A DNA stretch of 26,686 nucleotides from Clostridia bacterium (GCA_017409915.1 JAFQRU010000038.1:1-26686); one strand, 5' to 3'; counted from the first letter of the stretch, positions 16,001 through 23,779 are shown. Program-made: numbers and translations. The notes: generated by a model from the letters alone, not told the origin.

Positions 16001-16756
16001 GCGGGTAGCAATATATCTGTCATAAGCCTTTTGCAAAATCTCATCTTCAAATGTGATTTTGTCGATAGTTGTTAAAAATGTTGTATGACGACAATGGTCG
16101 GACCAATATGTGTCAATCATTTTAATTTCTGTTATAGTTGGGTCGCGCTTTTCGGAAACGAAATAACTCTGACAGAATTTTATATCGTCAAAGTCCATGG
16201 CAAGACCATTTTCGTTTATAAAAGTTTTAAGCTCATCGTCAGAAAGAGCGGTAAACCCATCAAGAGTTTTAACAGTTGTTGGAATTTCGTATTCTGTTTT
16301 AAGAGTCTGGGCAACTTCTAAACTTGCCTCCCTTGCTTCAACAGGGTTAATAACATATTTTTTAATAGCCTCAATGTCGGCAGAAGAAAGGTCGCCTTTG
16401 AGGGCATAAATTGTTGCTGTCTTAACAAGAGGACGCTCCCCTTTTGAAATAAGCTGAATACATTCAGCAGCAGATGCCGCTCTTTGGTCGAACTGGCCGG
16501 GGAGATATTCAACCCCGAAAACAGTGTAACCATCAAGAGAAAGACTGTCTGTTGCAATATCAAGAGGAGGCTCAGAGAAAACTGTGCTAACGCAGTAGTC
16601 AAAAAGTTCCTTGTCGATACCCTCAACATCATAGCGGTTAAAAAGTCTGACCTCTTTTAAGCCTTTTATCTGCAAAAGTGAAGTTAAATCGGATAAAAGA
16701 GCCTTTGCCTCGTTTGCAAGGTGAGGTTTTTTCTCAACATAAATTCTGTATACCAT
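13070..16756 (-). CDS. purL: Phosphoribosylformylglycinamidine synthase, long single-chain form
   Basis: PurL converts FGAR, glutamine and ATP to FGAM, the fourth step of IMP synthesis. At 1228 residues it is the long form that fuses what many Firmicutes make as PurS, PurL and PurQ. Order: PurS-like N-terminus, linker with MIDTYWSDHCRHTTF (about 210-225), two AIRS-like ATPase halves, and a C-terminal class I glutaminase domain (about 970-1228) with the nucleophile Cys in AGICNGFQAL and the His/Glu pair in SHGEGRF. All glutaminase residues are present. The ATG overlaps the purD stop by one base (TAATG), indicating coupled translation. Confidence 0.97.
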   Translation of the reverse strand: MVYRIYVEKKPHLANEAKALLSDLTSLLQIKGLKEVRLFNRYDVEGIDKELFDYCVSTVFSEPPLDIATDSLSLDGYTVFGVEYLPGQFDQRAASAAECIQLISKGERPLVKTATIYALKGDLSSADIEAIKKYVINPVEAREASLEVAQTLKTEYEIPTTVKTLDGFTALSDDELKTFINENGLAMDFDDIKFCQSYFVSEKRDPTITEIKMIDTYWSDHCRHTTFLTTIDKITFEDEILQKAYDRYIATREKLGRTKPVNLMDIATLATRFLKAEGKLPGLDESEEINACTVKIDVECEGKMEKWLLLFKNETHNHPTEIEPFGGAATCIGGAIRDPLSGRSYVYAAMRVTGAADPTVPVSKTLKGKLPQRKIVTTAASGYSSYGNQIGLATGQVDELYHDGYAAKRMEIGAVIAAAKAENVRRERPIDGDIVILLGGKTGRDGCGGATGSSKSHNLSSLESCGAEVQKGNAPEERKLQRLFRNAEASKLIKRCNDFGAGGVSVAIGELADGLYINLDAVPKKYDGLDGTELAISESQERMAVVVAKEDADRFCELAKSENLEATVVARVTERPYLTMEWNGNQIVNLSREFLNSNGAEKHTEIAPLKIKSFDKEIKDNFTENYKELAGDLNVCSKRGLSERFDSTIGAGTILMPFGGKHQRTPIQAMVNKISMEKKDSKTCSLMAWGYNPFIAEKSPYHSAYLAVVESVSKLIATGSDFNEVYLTFQEYFEKPNGKKERWGKPAAALLGAFDAQMDLEIASIGGKDSMSGTFEDLDVPPTLVSFAVSKDEIKNIVSPEFKGAGHKVYLLSPVYNENNLPDANSLKALFDKVTHLMREGKVYAAYTPTYGGVAEAILKMAMGNNIGFKFEDGLSKETIFGYNYGSFIIETDADLDGILLGETTAEEIIAKGSEKIALPDLYEIYEGRLEKIFKCNIETKKDTIPAFSYEAKERVAPSIKVAKPKVLIPVFPGTNCEYDTAKAMERAGAEAEIFVINNLSPKAIAESAKAFAEKTRQSQIIFVPGGFSGGDEPDGSGKFITAFFRSAEIKEAVSDLLDNRDGLMAGICNGFQALIKLGLVPYGKIVDADENSPTLTFNTISRHQSKLVRTRIASNKSPWLSKTQVGDIYTVPISHGEGRFLASDEIIKSLAENGQIVTQYTDLEGNPTYDIQYNPNGSAYAIEGITSPDGRVIGKMGHSERIGTGLYKNVEGVFDMGMFEGAVEYFK

Positions 16757-18024
16757 TAGTTTGCCTGCCTTTCTGCCATAAGAGCTCTCTTACCTATATC
16801 GTTTCTATAATAAGCGTTATCAAAGGAAACAGTTTTAACTGTTTCGTAAGCCTTTTCGATAGCTTTTTCCAAGGTGTCGGCGGTTTCTGTAACGCCTAAA
16901 ACTCTGCCCCCTGCGGTTAAGAGTTTGCCGTCAACCAGCTTTGCCCCTGCAACATAAATGTTTTTGTCGGTTGGCATTTTAATCTCAAATCCGCTTTCAT
17001 ATTTTTCAGGATAGCCCTTTGACGCCATAACAACGCAAGCGGCACAACCGTCCATAAATTCAACCTCTGCCTTATCAAGAGTCTTGTCGCTTATATGAAG
17101 CATAATGTCAAGAAGGTCGCTTTTTAAGAGAGGGAGAACAACCTGTGTTTCAGGGTCTCCAAAACGGCAGTTATATTCAATAACTTTCGGGCCTTTTTCT
17201 GTAAGCATAAGACCAAAATATAAACAACCTGAGAAACTTCTACCCTCTTTGTTCATAGCCTCAATAGTGGGGAGGAAAATTGTTTCCATACATTCCTTTG
17301 CAAGTGCGTCAGTATAGTATGGGTTAGGAGCGATTGTTCCCATTCCCCCGGTATTTAAGCCCTCGTCATTGTCCTTTGCTCTCTTGTGGTCCATTGAAGA
17401 AACCATTGGGATTAAGGTTTTTCCGTCAGTGAAAGATAGAACGGAAACCTCAGGGCCAGTTAAAAATTCTTCTATAACAATATTCTCTCCGCTTGCCCCG
17501 AAAACTTTGTCCTCCATAATAGAGCGGACAGCATCCTTTGCCTCATCCCTTGTCTGGGCGATTATAACACCCTTTCCAAGAGCCAAGCCGTCTGCTTTAA
17601 TAACAGTTGGGATTGGAGCAGTTTCAAGATATTCATATGCCTTTTTCGGGTCAGAAAAAATCTCAAATTCTGCGGTTGGAATATTATATTTCTTCATAAG
17701 GTTTTTGGAAAACGCTTTGCTTCCTTCAATTATTGCCGCTTTCTTATCAGGACCAAAAGTCTTAACCCCGATTTCGTTTAAGGCATCAACTGCGCCTAAA
17801 ACCAACGGATCGTCAGGAGCAACAACGGCAAAATCAATCTGGTTTTCCTTTGCAAATGCGGTTATCTTATCAATCTCTTTTGCCCCGATAGCTACGCATT
17901 CTGCATCCTGGGCAATTCCGCCGTTTCCGGGAAGAGCATAGATTTTTGAAACCTTTTTGCTTTCTTTAAGCTTTTTGATGATGGCATGCTCACGGCCTCC
18001 GCCACCGACTACCATAATTTTCAT
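16756..18024 (-). CDS. purD: Phosphoribosylamine-glycine ligase (GAR synthetase)
   Basis: PurD joins phosphoribosylamine, glycine and ATP to GAR, the second purine step. The 422-residue ATP-grasp enzyme has the N-terminal GGGGREHAI (6-14), the GPDKKA segment near residue 93, KADGLALGKGV in the ATP-grasp domain, and the metal/ATP-binding YNCRFGDPETQ near residue 289. Length is standard. The ATG has GGAGG upstream and a 22-base gap to the AICAR transformylase gene. Its stop overlaps the purL start by one base. Confidence 0.97.
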   Translation of the reverse strand: MKIMVVGGGGREHAIIKKLKESKKVSKIYALPGNGGIAQDAECVAIGAKEIDKITAFAKENQIDFAVVAPDDPLVLGAVDALNEIGVKTFGPDKKAAIIEGSKAFSKNLMKKYNIPTAEFEIFSDPKKAYEYLETAPIPTVIKADGLALGKGVIIAQTRDEAKDAVRSIMEDKVFGASGENIVIEEFLTGPEVSVLSFTDGKTLIPMVSSMDHKRAKDNDEGLNTGGMGTIAPNPYYTDALAKECMETIFLPTIEAMNKEGRSFSGCLYFGLMLTEKGPKVIEYNCRFGDPETQVVLPLLKSDLLDIMLHISDKTLDKAEVEFMDGCAACVVMASKGYPEKYESGFEIKMPTDKNIYVAGAKLVDGKLLTAGGRVLGVTETADTLEKAIEKAYETVKTVSFDNAYYRNDIGKRALMAERQAN

Positions 18025-18046
18025 AAGAGAAATCCTCCTTTTTTGA

Positions 18047-19234
18047 TTAGTGGTGGAATAGGCGCATTTTTGTCATTGCCATAACCATACCGTGTTTATT
18101 ACAAGCTGAAATTACATTATCATCTCTGATTGAGCCGCCAGGCTGTGCAACATAGGAAACACCGCTCTTTGCCGCTCTTTCAATGTTGTCTCCGAATGGG
18201 AAGAATGCGTCAGAGCCAAGAGCAACACCTTTTATTGTGCTAAGATATGCCTTTTGTTCTTCTTTTGTAAAAGGCTCAGGTCTTTCCTTAAAGAGTGTCT
18301 GCCAGATTCCGTCTGCCAATACATCTTCGTCGTCATCGGAAATATAAATGTCGATTGCATTGTCGCGGTCAGGACGACCAACTGTGTCAAGGAACGGAAG
18401 ATTTAAAACCTTCTCGTGCTGACGGAGATGCCAGATATCAGCCTTGTTGCCTGCAAGACGGGTGCAGTGAATTCTTGACTGCTGTCCTGCCCCAACGCCG
18501 ATTGCCTGTCCGTCCTTTGCAAAGCAAACAGAGTTTGACTGGGTATATTTAAGTGTAATTAACGCAATTATAAGGTCGCGCTTTGCTTCTGTTGGAAGAT
18601 TTTTGTTATCAGTAACGATTTCACTGAGAAGTTCTTCGTCAATTTTGAAATTGTTTCTGCCCTGCTGGAAAGTTATTCCATAAACCTGCTTTTTCTCAAT
18701 TTCGTCAGGAACGAAGCTCGGGTCAATTTTAACGATGTTGTATGTGCCCTTTCTTTTTTCCTTTAAAATTTCAAGAGCCTCAGGGTCGTAATCAGGAGCG
18801 ATAACCCCGTCTGAAACCTCTCTTTTAATGAGTTTTGCGGTGGTAACATCGCATTTATGGGAAAGAGCAATCCAGTCCCCAAATGAACTCATTCTGTCTG
18901 TGCCTCTGGCTCTTGCATAAGCAGTTGCAAGAGGAGATTCGTCAAGACCCTCAATATCGTCAACCCAGCAAGCCTTTTTAAGAGTATCGCTCATTGGGAT
19001 ACCAACAGCTGCTGAGGTCGGGCTAACATGCTTAAAAGATGTTGCGGTTTCAATTCCGCCAAGAGCAGTGCTTAGCTCCTTAACTAACTGCCAGCTGTTA
19101 AAAGCGTCAAGAAAGTTTATATAACCAGGGCGACCGCAAAGTATTTCAATTGGAAGAGCGCTTCCGTCTTCCATAAAGATTTTTGCGGGTTTCTGGTTTG
19201 GGTTACATCCATATTTAAGTTCAAATTCTTGCAT
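18047..19234 (-). CDS. AICAR transformylase, stand-alone (no IMP cyclohydrolase domain)
   Basis: This enzyme transfers the formyl group of 10-formyl-THF to AICAR, giving FAICAR, the ninth purine step. Most bacteria use a bifunctional PurH of about 510-530 residues; this protein has only 395 and lacks the N-terminal IMP cyclohydrolase (MGS-like) domain. The catalytic Lys68-His69 pair is in SFKHVSPTSAAVG, and further family segments are FGDWIALSHKCD, TQSNSVCFAKDGQAIGVGAG and SDAFFPFGDNIERA. The missing cyclohydrolase is supplied by the PurO-type gene 12 bases upstream. The ATG follows GGAGGAG. AICAR is ZMP, and its triphosphate ZTP is the ligand of the operon's riboswitch. Confidence 0.93.
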   Translation of the reverse strand: MQEFELKYGCNPNQKPAKIFMEDGSALPIEILCGRPGYINFLDAFNSWQLVKELSTALGGIETATSFKHVSPTSAAVGIPMSDTLKKACWVDDIEGLDESPLATAYARARGTDRMSSFGDWIALSHKCDVTTAKLIKREVSDGVIAPDYDPEALEILKEKRKGTYNIVKIDPSFVPDEIEKKQVYGITFQQGRNNFKIDEELLSEIVTDNKNLPTEAKRDLIIALITLKYTQSNSVCFAKDGQAIGVGAGQQSRIHCTRLAGNKADIWHLRQHEKVLNLPFLDTVGRPDRDNAIDIYISDDDEDVLADGIWQTLFKERPEPFTKEEQKAYLSTIKGVALGSDAFFPFGDNIERAAKSGVSYVAQPGGSIRDDNVISACNKHGMVMAMTKMRLFHH

Positions 19235-19246
19235 TTTTATCTCCTC

Positions 19247-19966
19247 CTATTTATTCTTGTTGATAAGGCGGTTAGTTTCCTCGCCTGTTTCAAGGTCAAT
19301 GTAGCGCACATAAAGGGAAATCTTGTTCTGTTCGTTAAGATTTGTCCAAATACCGTTTGTGAAATCATCAATATCGTTTGGAATTGCAACTCTTTCAGGT
19401 TCACCGCAGAATGTTGGAATTGGGTTTCCATCACAGATATATGTGTGGAGGAAATGTCCAAGACCATTTAGCGGAGCATATTCATAGTGGTATCTGTTAC
19501 AAGCTGACCCTTCGGCGTCTGCACTTTTTAAAATGCTCATTTCGTATGTAAAGTCCGGCTTGTCGAAAGTGAACATTGCACTAATTCTTGGTGTGAAGTT
19601 AGGAGCATCAGGCTCAAACTCACGGGTTGTAAGAGCTTCTTTAAAGGTTTTGTCCTCTTTAACGAAGTTATAGATTGTGTCTGTCTGGTCCCCGTTTGTA
19701 ACGATGAGCTTATTGTCAAAAACTCTAACGGGAGAATAGATGATAAGACTTGGGTCTTCCACCTTTGATGCATCAAATGGGTGGATTATAACCTCGCTTC
19801 CGTCTTCGATAAAGATACGGTTACGGCTGTTTTCTGAGCGTCCCATAATGAAGTATGCAAAAACCGCCTTCTTCCCGTCTTCGCTCTTTCCACAGATAAT
19901 TCCGCGACCTGCGTATGAGTTATTTTTAAGCAAATCTTCGATTTTGTTGATTTCGTAAATATTCAT
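19247..19966 (-). CDS. purO: IMP cyclohydrolase, PurO type
   Basis: This protein should close the FAICAR ring to give IMP, the last step of the pathway. It is not related to the PurH N-terminal domain but to the PurO family (PF07826) first described in archaea. Diagnostic segments are NSYAGRGIICGKSEDGKKAV near residue 17, YFIMGRSENSRNR, the NGDQTD motif, and REFEPDAPNFTPRI. Length with the chosen start is 239. An in-frame TTG at 19979-19981 is part of the TTGGAG ribosome site, so the ATG at 19964-19966 is used. The gene sits between purN and the transformylase, matching its missing half. Confidence 0.9.
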   Translation of the reverse strand: MNIYEINKIEDLLKNNSYAGRGIICGKSEDGKKAVFAYFIMGRSENSRNRIFIEDGSEVIIHPFDASKVEDPSLIIYSPVRVFDNKLIVTNGDQTDTIYNFVKEDKTFKEALTTREFEPDAPNFTPRISAMFTFDKPDFTYEMSILKSADAEGSACNRYHYEYAPLNGLGHFLHTYICDGNPIPTFCGEPERVAIPNDIDDFTNGIWTNLNEQNKISLYVRYIDLETGEETNRLINKNK

Positions 19967-19981
19967 TTTATGTATCTCCAA

Positions 19982-20593
19982 TTATTTCTTATTTTTTAAA
20001 ATCTTTTTAGCAACCTTTTCTGTTGCAAGAGGAAGTATCTTCCATTCCGCGTGGCGCATAACTCTCATTTGGAGAGACTCTGGGGTGTCGTTTCTTGAAA
20101 TGTTAACCGCCTTTTGGAGGATTATTTCGCCCCCGTCAGGAATTTCGTTAACATAGTGGACTGTTGCCCCCGTAACCTTAACTCCGTATGAAAGAGCCGC
20201 CTCGTGGACTTTGAGCCCGTAAAAACCCTCTCCGCAAAATGAAGGGATAAGTGATGGGTGGACATTTATAATCCTCTTTTCATATTCCTTTATAAAGTTC
20301 TCGGATAAGATACTCATAAACCCTGCAAGAACAATAAAATCTATTTCGTTTTCTTTAAGGTGGTGCAAAATTTTCTCTTCAAATTCGGCTTGAGAGGAGC
20401 AGTCCTTTTTAGAAACGATAACCGAGAGAATGTTATTCTCTTCCGCTCGTGTTAAGGCATAGGCGTCCTTGTTGCTTGAAACAACAAGAGAAATCTCTCC
20501 GTGCTTTATAATTCCGCTCTTCTGGGCATCAATAAGCGCTTGAAGATTTGTTCCTCCTCCTGAAACCAAAACTGCAATTTTAGCTTTTAGCAT
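19982..20593 (-). CDS. purN: Phosphoribosylglycinamide formyltransferase (GAR transformylase)
   Basis: PurN transfers a formyl group from 10-formyl-THF to GAR, the third purine step. The 203 residues contain the N-terminal VSGGGTNLQAL nucleotide loop, the catalytic Asn110-Val-His112 in NVHPSLIPSF, and Asp153 in the EIPDGGEIILQKAV segment, which stand for the Asn-His-Asp triad of the family. Length is normal. The gene overlaps the end of purM by 7 bases and is followed after 15 bases by the chosen purO start. Confidence 0.96.
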   Translation of the reverse strand: MLKAKIAVLVSGGGTNLQALIDAQKSGIIKHGEISLVVSSNKDAYALTRAEENNILSVIVSKKDCSSQAEFEEKILHHLKENEIDFIVLAGFMSILSENFIKEYEKRIINVHPSLIPSFCGEGFYGLKVHEAALSYGVKVTGATVHYVNEIPDGGEIILQKAVNISRNDTPESLQMRVMRHAEWKILPLATEKVAKKILKNKK

Positions 20594-21624
20594 ATTATAA
20601 CCTTGTCCTCCGATTTAACGATTTCCCCAATGATGTATGCGTCTTCTCCGCTTTCTTTAAGAGAAGCAAGAGCGGTCTCTGCTTCTTCTGCGCTTACAAC
20701 AAGGCTCATTCCAACGCCCATATTAAAGGTGTTGAACATATCACGCTCCGAAATGTTGCCTGTCTTTGCAATAAGGTCAAAAATCGGGAGAACCCGGATT
20801 GCGCTTCTATCAATTTTTGCGCCAAAACCATCAGGAAGACTTCTCGGAATGTTTTCATAGAAGCCGCCCCCTGTTATATGGGAAACAGCCTTAACAGTAA
20901 CCTTTTCAAAAAGATTGAGCATTGGCTTAACATAAATCTTTGTTGGTGTCAAAAGAGTTTCAAGGATTGACTTTCCGCCAAGAGCGTCCACAGGAGACTT
21001 AATGTCTGCGTTTTCAATGTCGAAAACCTTGCGGACAAGAGAAAATCCGTTTGAGTGAACACCGGAAGAAGGAAGACCGATAATAACATCTCCCTCTTTA
21101 ACAGTAGAGTTATCTAAAACCTTGGATTTATCAACAACGCCCACAGAAAAGCCTGCTAAATCATATTCATCGATTGGGTAAAAGCCCGGCATTTCAGCAG
21201 TCTCTCCGCCGATTAAAGCACAGCCTGACTGAACACAGCCTTCGGCAATACCTGAAACAATGTCAGCAATCTTTTCAGGAACATTCTTTCCGCAAGCAAT
21301 ATAATCAAGGAAGAAAAGCGGTTTTGCGCCAACACAGATAATGTCATTAACACACATAGCAACACAGTCAATACCAACTGTGTTGTGTTTGTCGGACAAG
21401 AAAGCAAGTTTAAGCTTTGTTCCAACCCCGTCTGTTCCGCTTACCAAAACAGGTTTAGTAATTCCTGTCATATCAAGCTCAAAAAGGCCTCCGAAACCGC
21501 CGATGTCGGTAGTTTTTCCGTTTGCCATAGTTTTTGCAATATGCTGTTTCATAAGTTCAACGGCTCTGTAACCCGCTGTAATATCAACGCCTGCCGCTGC
21601 ATAACTTTCGCTGTAACTTTTCAT
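20587..21624 (-). CDS. purM: Phosphoribosylformylglycinamidine cyclo-ligase (AIR synthetase)
   Basis: PurM closes FGAM to AIR with ATP, the fifth purine step. The 345 residues start YAAAGVDITAGYRAVELMK and contain the ATP-binding GTDGVGTKLKLAF (about 63-75), DCVAMCVNDI, and the GGETAEMPGFY signature near residue 139. Length is standard. The ATG follows AAAGGAT with a 23-base gap to the purF-like gene. The 3' end overlaps purN by 7 bases. Confidence 0.97.
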   Translation of the reverse strand: MKSYSESYAAAGVDITAGYRAVELMKQHIAKTMANGKTTDIGGFGGLFELDMTGITKPVLVSGTDGVGTKLKLAFLSDKHNTVGIDCVAMCVNDIICVGAKPLFFLDYIACGKNVPEKIADIVSGIAEGCVQSGCALIGGETAEMPGFYPIDEYDLAGFSVGVVDKSKVLDNSTVKEGDVIIGLPSSGVHSNGFSLVRKVFDIENADIKSPVDALGGKSILETLLTPTKIYVKPMLNLFEKVTVKAVSHITGGGFYENIPRSLPDGFGAKIDRSAIRVLPIFDLIAKTGNISERDMFNTFNMGVGMSLVVSAEEAETALASLKESGEDAYIIGEIVKSEDKVIIC

Positions 21625-21647
21625 AAGATTTGGTATCCTTTCTGTAT

Positions 21648-23072
21648 TTATTCTTTACCTGACCAACAATAAGTGCATAATTTACAAGGCTCAATGCCTA
21701 TTGCTTCAATAATTCCGTCTAAGGATTGGAATTCGAGAGAGTCAAAGTGTAGTTTTTCACAAATGGTTTTTCTGAGGTTTTTACCTCTTTCTGTTTTAGA
21801 GTCGCTGTATTCCGCTATATGTTTAAATCCCTCTTCACCCTCAAGCTCCATAATGACCTGACGGGCGATAAGCTCCATATCGCTTGTTGCACGGGAGAAG
21901 TTAAGATATTTACAGCCGTACATAATAGGCGGACAAGCGGAGCGCATATGGACTGATTTTGCTCCGTTTTCATAGAGGAAGTCAACGGTTTCTTTAAGCT
22001 GAGTTCCACGAACGATTGAGTCGTCAACAAAAAGAAGGTTTTTATCGTGGATAAGCTCAGAAACAGGAATTTGCTTCATTTTTGCAATCTTGTTTCTGTC
22101 CTTCTGGTTTGCGGGAGTAAAACTCTTCTGCCAAGTCGGAGTATATTTTATAAATGGTCTTGCAAAAGGAATGTGGCTCTTGTTTGCATAGCCGATTGCG
22201 TGAGGAGTTCCTGAATCCGGAACACCGCAGGCATAATCAATCCCTTCCATAAGGCCTGCATCCATATCGTTTTGTGCCATAATCTCACCGTTGCGGCATC
22301 TCATGGTTTCAACATTTATTCCCTCATAAACTGAGGTCGGATAGCCATAATAAGACCAGAGGAATGCGCACATTCTCATTTCCTCTCCCGGAGGGGCAAG
22401 AATAGTACAGCTCTCTGCCGTAAGCTCAACGATTTCCCCTGGGCCAAGCTCCTTAAAATCGTCATAGCCAAGCTTTTTATAAGCAAAATCCTCAAAAGAA
22501 ACGCAGTAGCCGTCTTCGTTTTTTCCGATTAAAACAGGAATTCTTCCAAGACGGTCACGGGCCGCAATAATATTCCCGTTATCCTTTAAGATAAGGATTG
22601 ATGCGGTTCCGTCAATAACGCTTTGAGCAAATTTAATGCCCTCAGTAAAAGAATCTTTCTGGTTAATGAGTGAAGCGATAAGCTCGGTTGCGTTAACCTT
22701 TCCCCCTGTCATAACCGTAAAGTGTCCGCCATCGGTTAAAAGATACTTTTCAATGAGCTCTTCCGAGTTATTGATAAGACCGATTGTTGAAATGGCATAA
22801 GAGCCAATGTTTGAACGGATTAAAAGAGGCTGTGGGTCGCTGTCGCTTATACAGCCGATAGCACTCTTTCCCTGCATCTCTTCAAAAACCTTAGCAAACT
22901 TTGTTCTAAAAGGTGCATTTTCGATATTATGAATGTCTCTTTGGAGACCGATTTTGTCGCAAACCGCCGCCATTCCGCCTCGGCGTGTGCCTAAATGGGA
23001 ATGATAATCCGTGCCGAAAAAGACATCGGAGATTGCGTCGTGCTTACTTACTGTTCCAAAAAATCCTCCCAT
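21648..23072 (-). CDS. purF: PurF-like amidophosphoribosyltransferase lacking the catalytic Cys
   Basis: By fold and place this is a PurF homologue (glutamine PRPP amidotransferase, first purine step), 474 residues. The PRPP loop VDDSIVRGT (349-357) and cysteines at the Bacillus Fe-S ligand positions are kept: Cys235 (in MRMCAFLW), Cys387 (in YGCKY) and the C-terminal CKLCTYC (463-469). The glutaminase half is altered. The N-terminus is MGGFFGT, where active enzymes expose Cys in CG(I/V)FG; the first Cys is residue 38. The HNG oxyanion motif reads TIG (96-98), and the RYPTAG segment reads SAIGCI. GGAGGT precedes the ATG, so no upstream Cys is missed. It may use ammonia, need a partner, or have another role; a second canonical purF may exist elsewhere. 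Confidence 0.85.
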   Translation of the reverse strand: MGGFFGTVSKHDAISDVFFGTDYHSHLGTRRGGMAAVCDKIGLQRDIHNIENAPFRTKFAKVFEEMQGKSAIGCISDSDPQPLLIRSNIGSYAISTIGLINNSEELIEKYLLTDGGHFTVMTGGKVNATELIASLINQKDSFTEGIKFAQSVIDGTASILILKDNGNIIAARDRLGRIPVLIGKNEDGYCVSFEDFAYKKLGYDDFKELGPGEIVELTAESCTILAPPGEEMRMCAFLWSYYGYPTSVYEGINVETMRCRNGEIMAQNDMDAGLMEGIDYACGVPDSGTPHAIGYANKSHIPFARPFIKYTPTWQKSFTPANQKDRNKIAKMKQIPVSELIHDKNLLFVDDSIVRGTQLKETVDFLYENGAKSVHMRSACPPIMYGCKYLNFSRATSDMELIARQVIMELEGEEGFKHIAEYSDSKTERGKNLRKTICEKLHFDSLEFQSLDGIIEAIGIEPCKLCTYCWSGKE

Positions 23073-23085
23073 GTTTTACCTCCGT

Positions 23086-23580
23086 TTAGTTGTTGAAATT
23101 ATCCTCAATAGCTTTGTTTTTCTCTAAAACCTTTTCAGCGGCCTTTTTTCTTGCTTCAATAAGTTTTTCAGCAAGAGCCTCGTCTGATACGGCAAGAATT
23201 TGTATTGCAAGGAGGGCTGCATTAACCGCGCCGTTTATGCCAACAGTTGCAACAGGGATACCCGGTGGCATCTGAACTGTTGATAAAAGGGCATCCATTC
23301 CGTCAAGGACTGCGGCTTTAACCGGAATGCCGATAACAGGAAGGGTTGTGTTTGCTGCAATTGCTCCTGCAAGGTGTGCCGCCATACCTGCTGCGGCAAT
23401 GATTGCCCCAAACCCGTTCTTAATTGCGTTTTGAGAAAAGTCCTTTGCCTGCTCGGGAGTTCTGTGGGCAGAGAAAACATGAACTTCAAAAGGAACTCCG
23501 TATTCCTTTAAAGTATTTATAGCTTTTTCAACCACAGGTAAATCGCTGTCAGAACCCATAATGATACCTATTTTTTTCAT
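23086..23580 (-). CDS. purE: 5-(carboxyamino)imidazole ribonucleotide mutase
   Basis: Class I PurE moves the carboxylate of N5-CAIR to give CAIR, the sixth purine step. The 164 residues carry GIIMGSDSDLPVV (4-16), SAHRTPE near residue 38, AGMAAHLAG and the STVQMPPGIPVATV segment. It is the first gene of the operon. An in-frame ATG at 23593-23595 begins inside the ribosome site ATGGAGG, so the ATG at 23578-23580, 8 bases downstream of GGAGG, is chosen. Class I enzymes usually work with PurK, which is not in this window. Confidence 0.95.
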   Translation of the reverse strand: MKKIGIIMGSDSDLPVVEKAINTLKEYGVPFEVHVFSAHRTPEQAKDFSQNAIKNGFGAIIAAAGMAAHLAGAIAANTTLPVIGIPVKAAVLDGMDALLSTVQMPPGIPVATVGINGAVNAALLAIQILAVSDEALAEKLIEARKKAAEKVLEKNKAIEDNFNN

Positions 23581-23610
23581 AATGACAACCTCCATAAGAA
23601 TTTTAAAAAT

Positions 23611-23650
23611 AAAAAAGGGTAGACAAATCCAATAAATGAATTGTCTGCCC
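23611..23650 (-). terminator. Regulated intrinsic terminator of the ZTP riboswitch
   Basis: In the minus-strand transcript GGGCAGACAA (23641-23650) pairs with TTGTCTACCC (23617-23626) with one C/A mismatch, followed by six U. The 5' arm begins with the GGGCA that closes the riboswitch aptamer, so aptamer folding and terminator folding exclude each other. Ligand binding should let transcription into purE proceed (an ON switch). Confidence 0.85.
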
Positions 23651-23718
23651 AGACGGTCGGCTTTATATTCCTTTTGCTCCCACGCGGTTTTCCGCTTTTT
23701 CCGTCAGTAACAAAAGGT
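23646..23718 (-). promoter_or_regulatory. ZTP (pfl motif) riboswitch aptamer
   Basis: Read on the minus strand, the leader has the two hallmark blocks of the pfl/ZTP class: CCGCGTGGGA and, after a short linker, GCCGACCGTCTGGGCA. Stem P1 forms between CCTTTTG (23711-23717) and CAAAAGG (23670-23676). The inner hairpin GCGG-AAAA-CCGC (23684-23695) sits inside it. Known members bind ZTP/ZMP, which build up when 10-formyl-THF is short, and control purine and one-carbon genes, just as found downstream here. The class is clear from the motifs; boundaries are approximate. Confidence 0.92.
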
Positions 23719-23779
23719 ATTTCGGTCCTTTTCCGTCTCAAATAAAACTAAGAAAAAACAGACCTTTAACACATATATA

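Noticed and set aside
17369..17941. A 190-codon open frame on the plus strand opposite purD
   Set aside because: It is fully antisense to a well-conserved enzyme gene, has no family-like motifs and no ribosome site; it is a by-product of codon use in purD.
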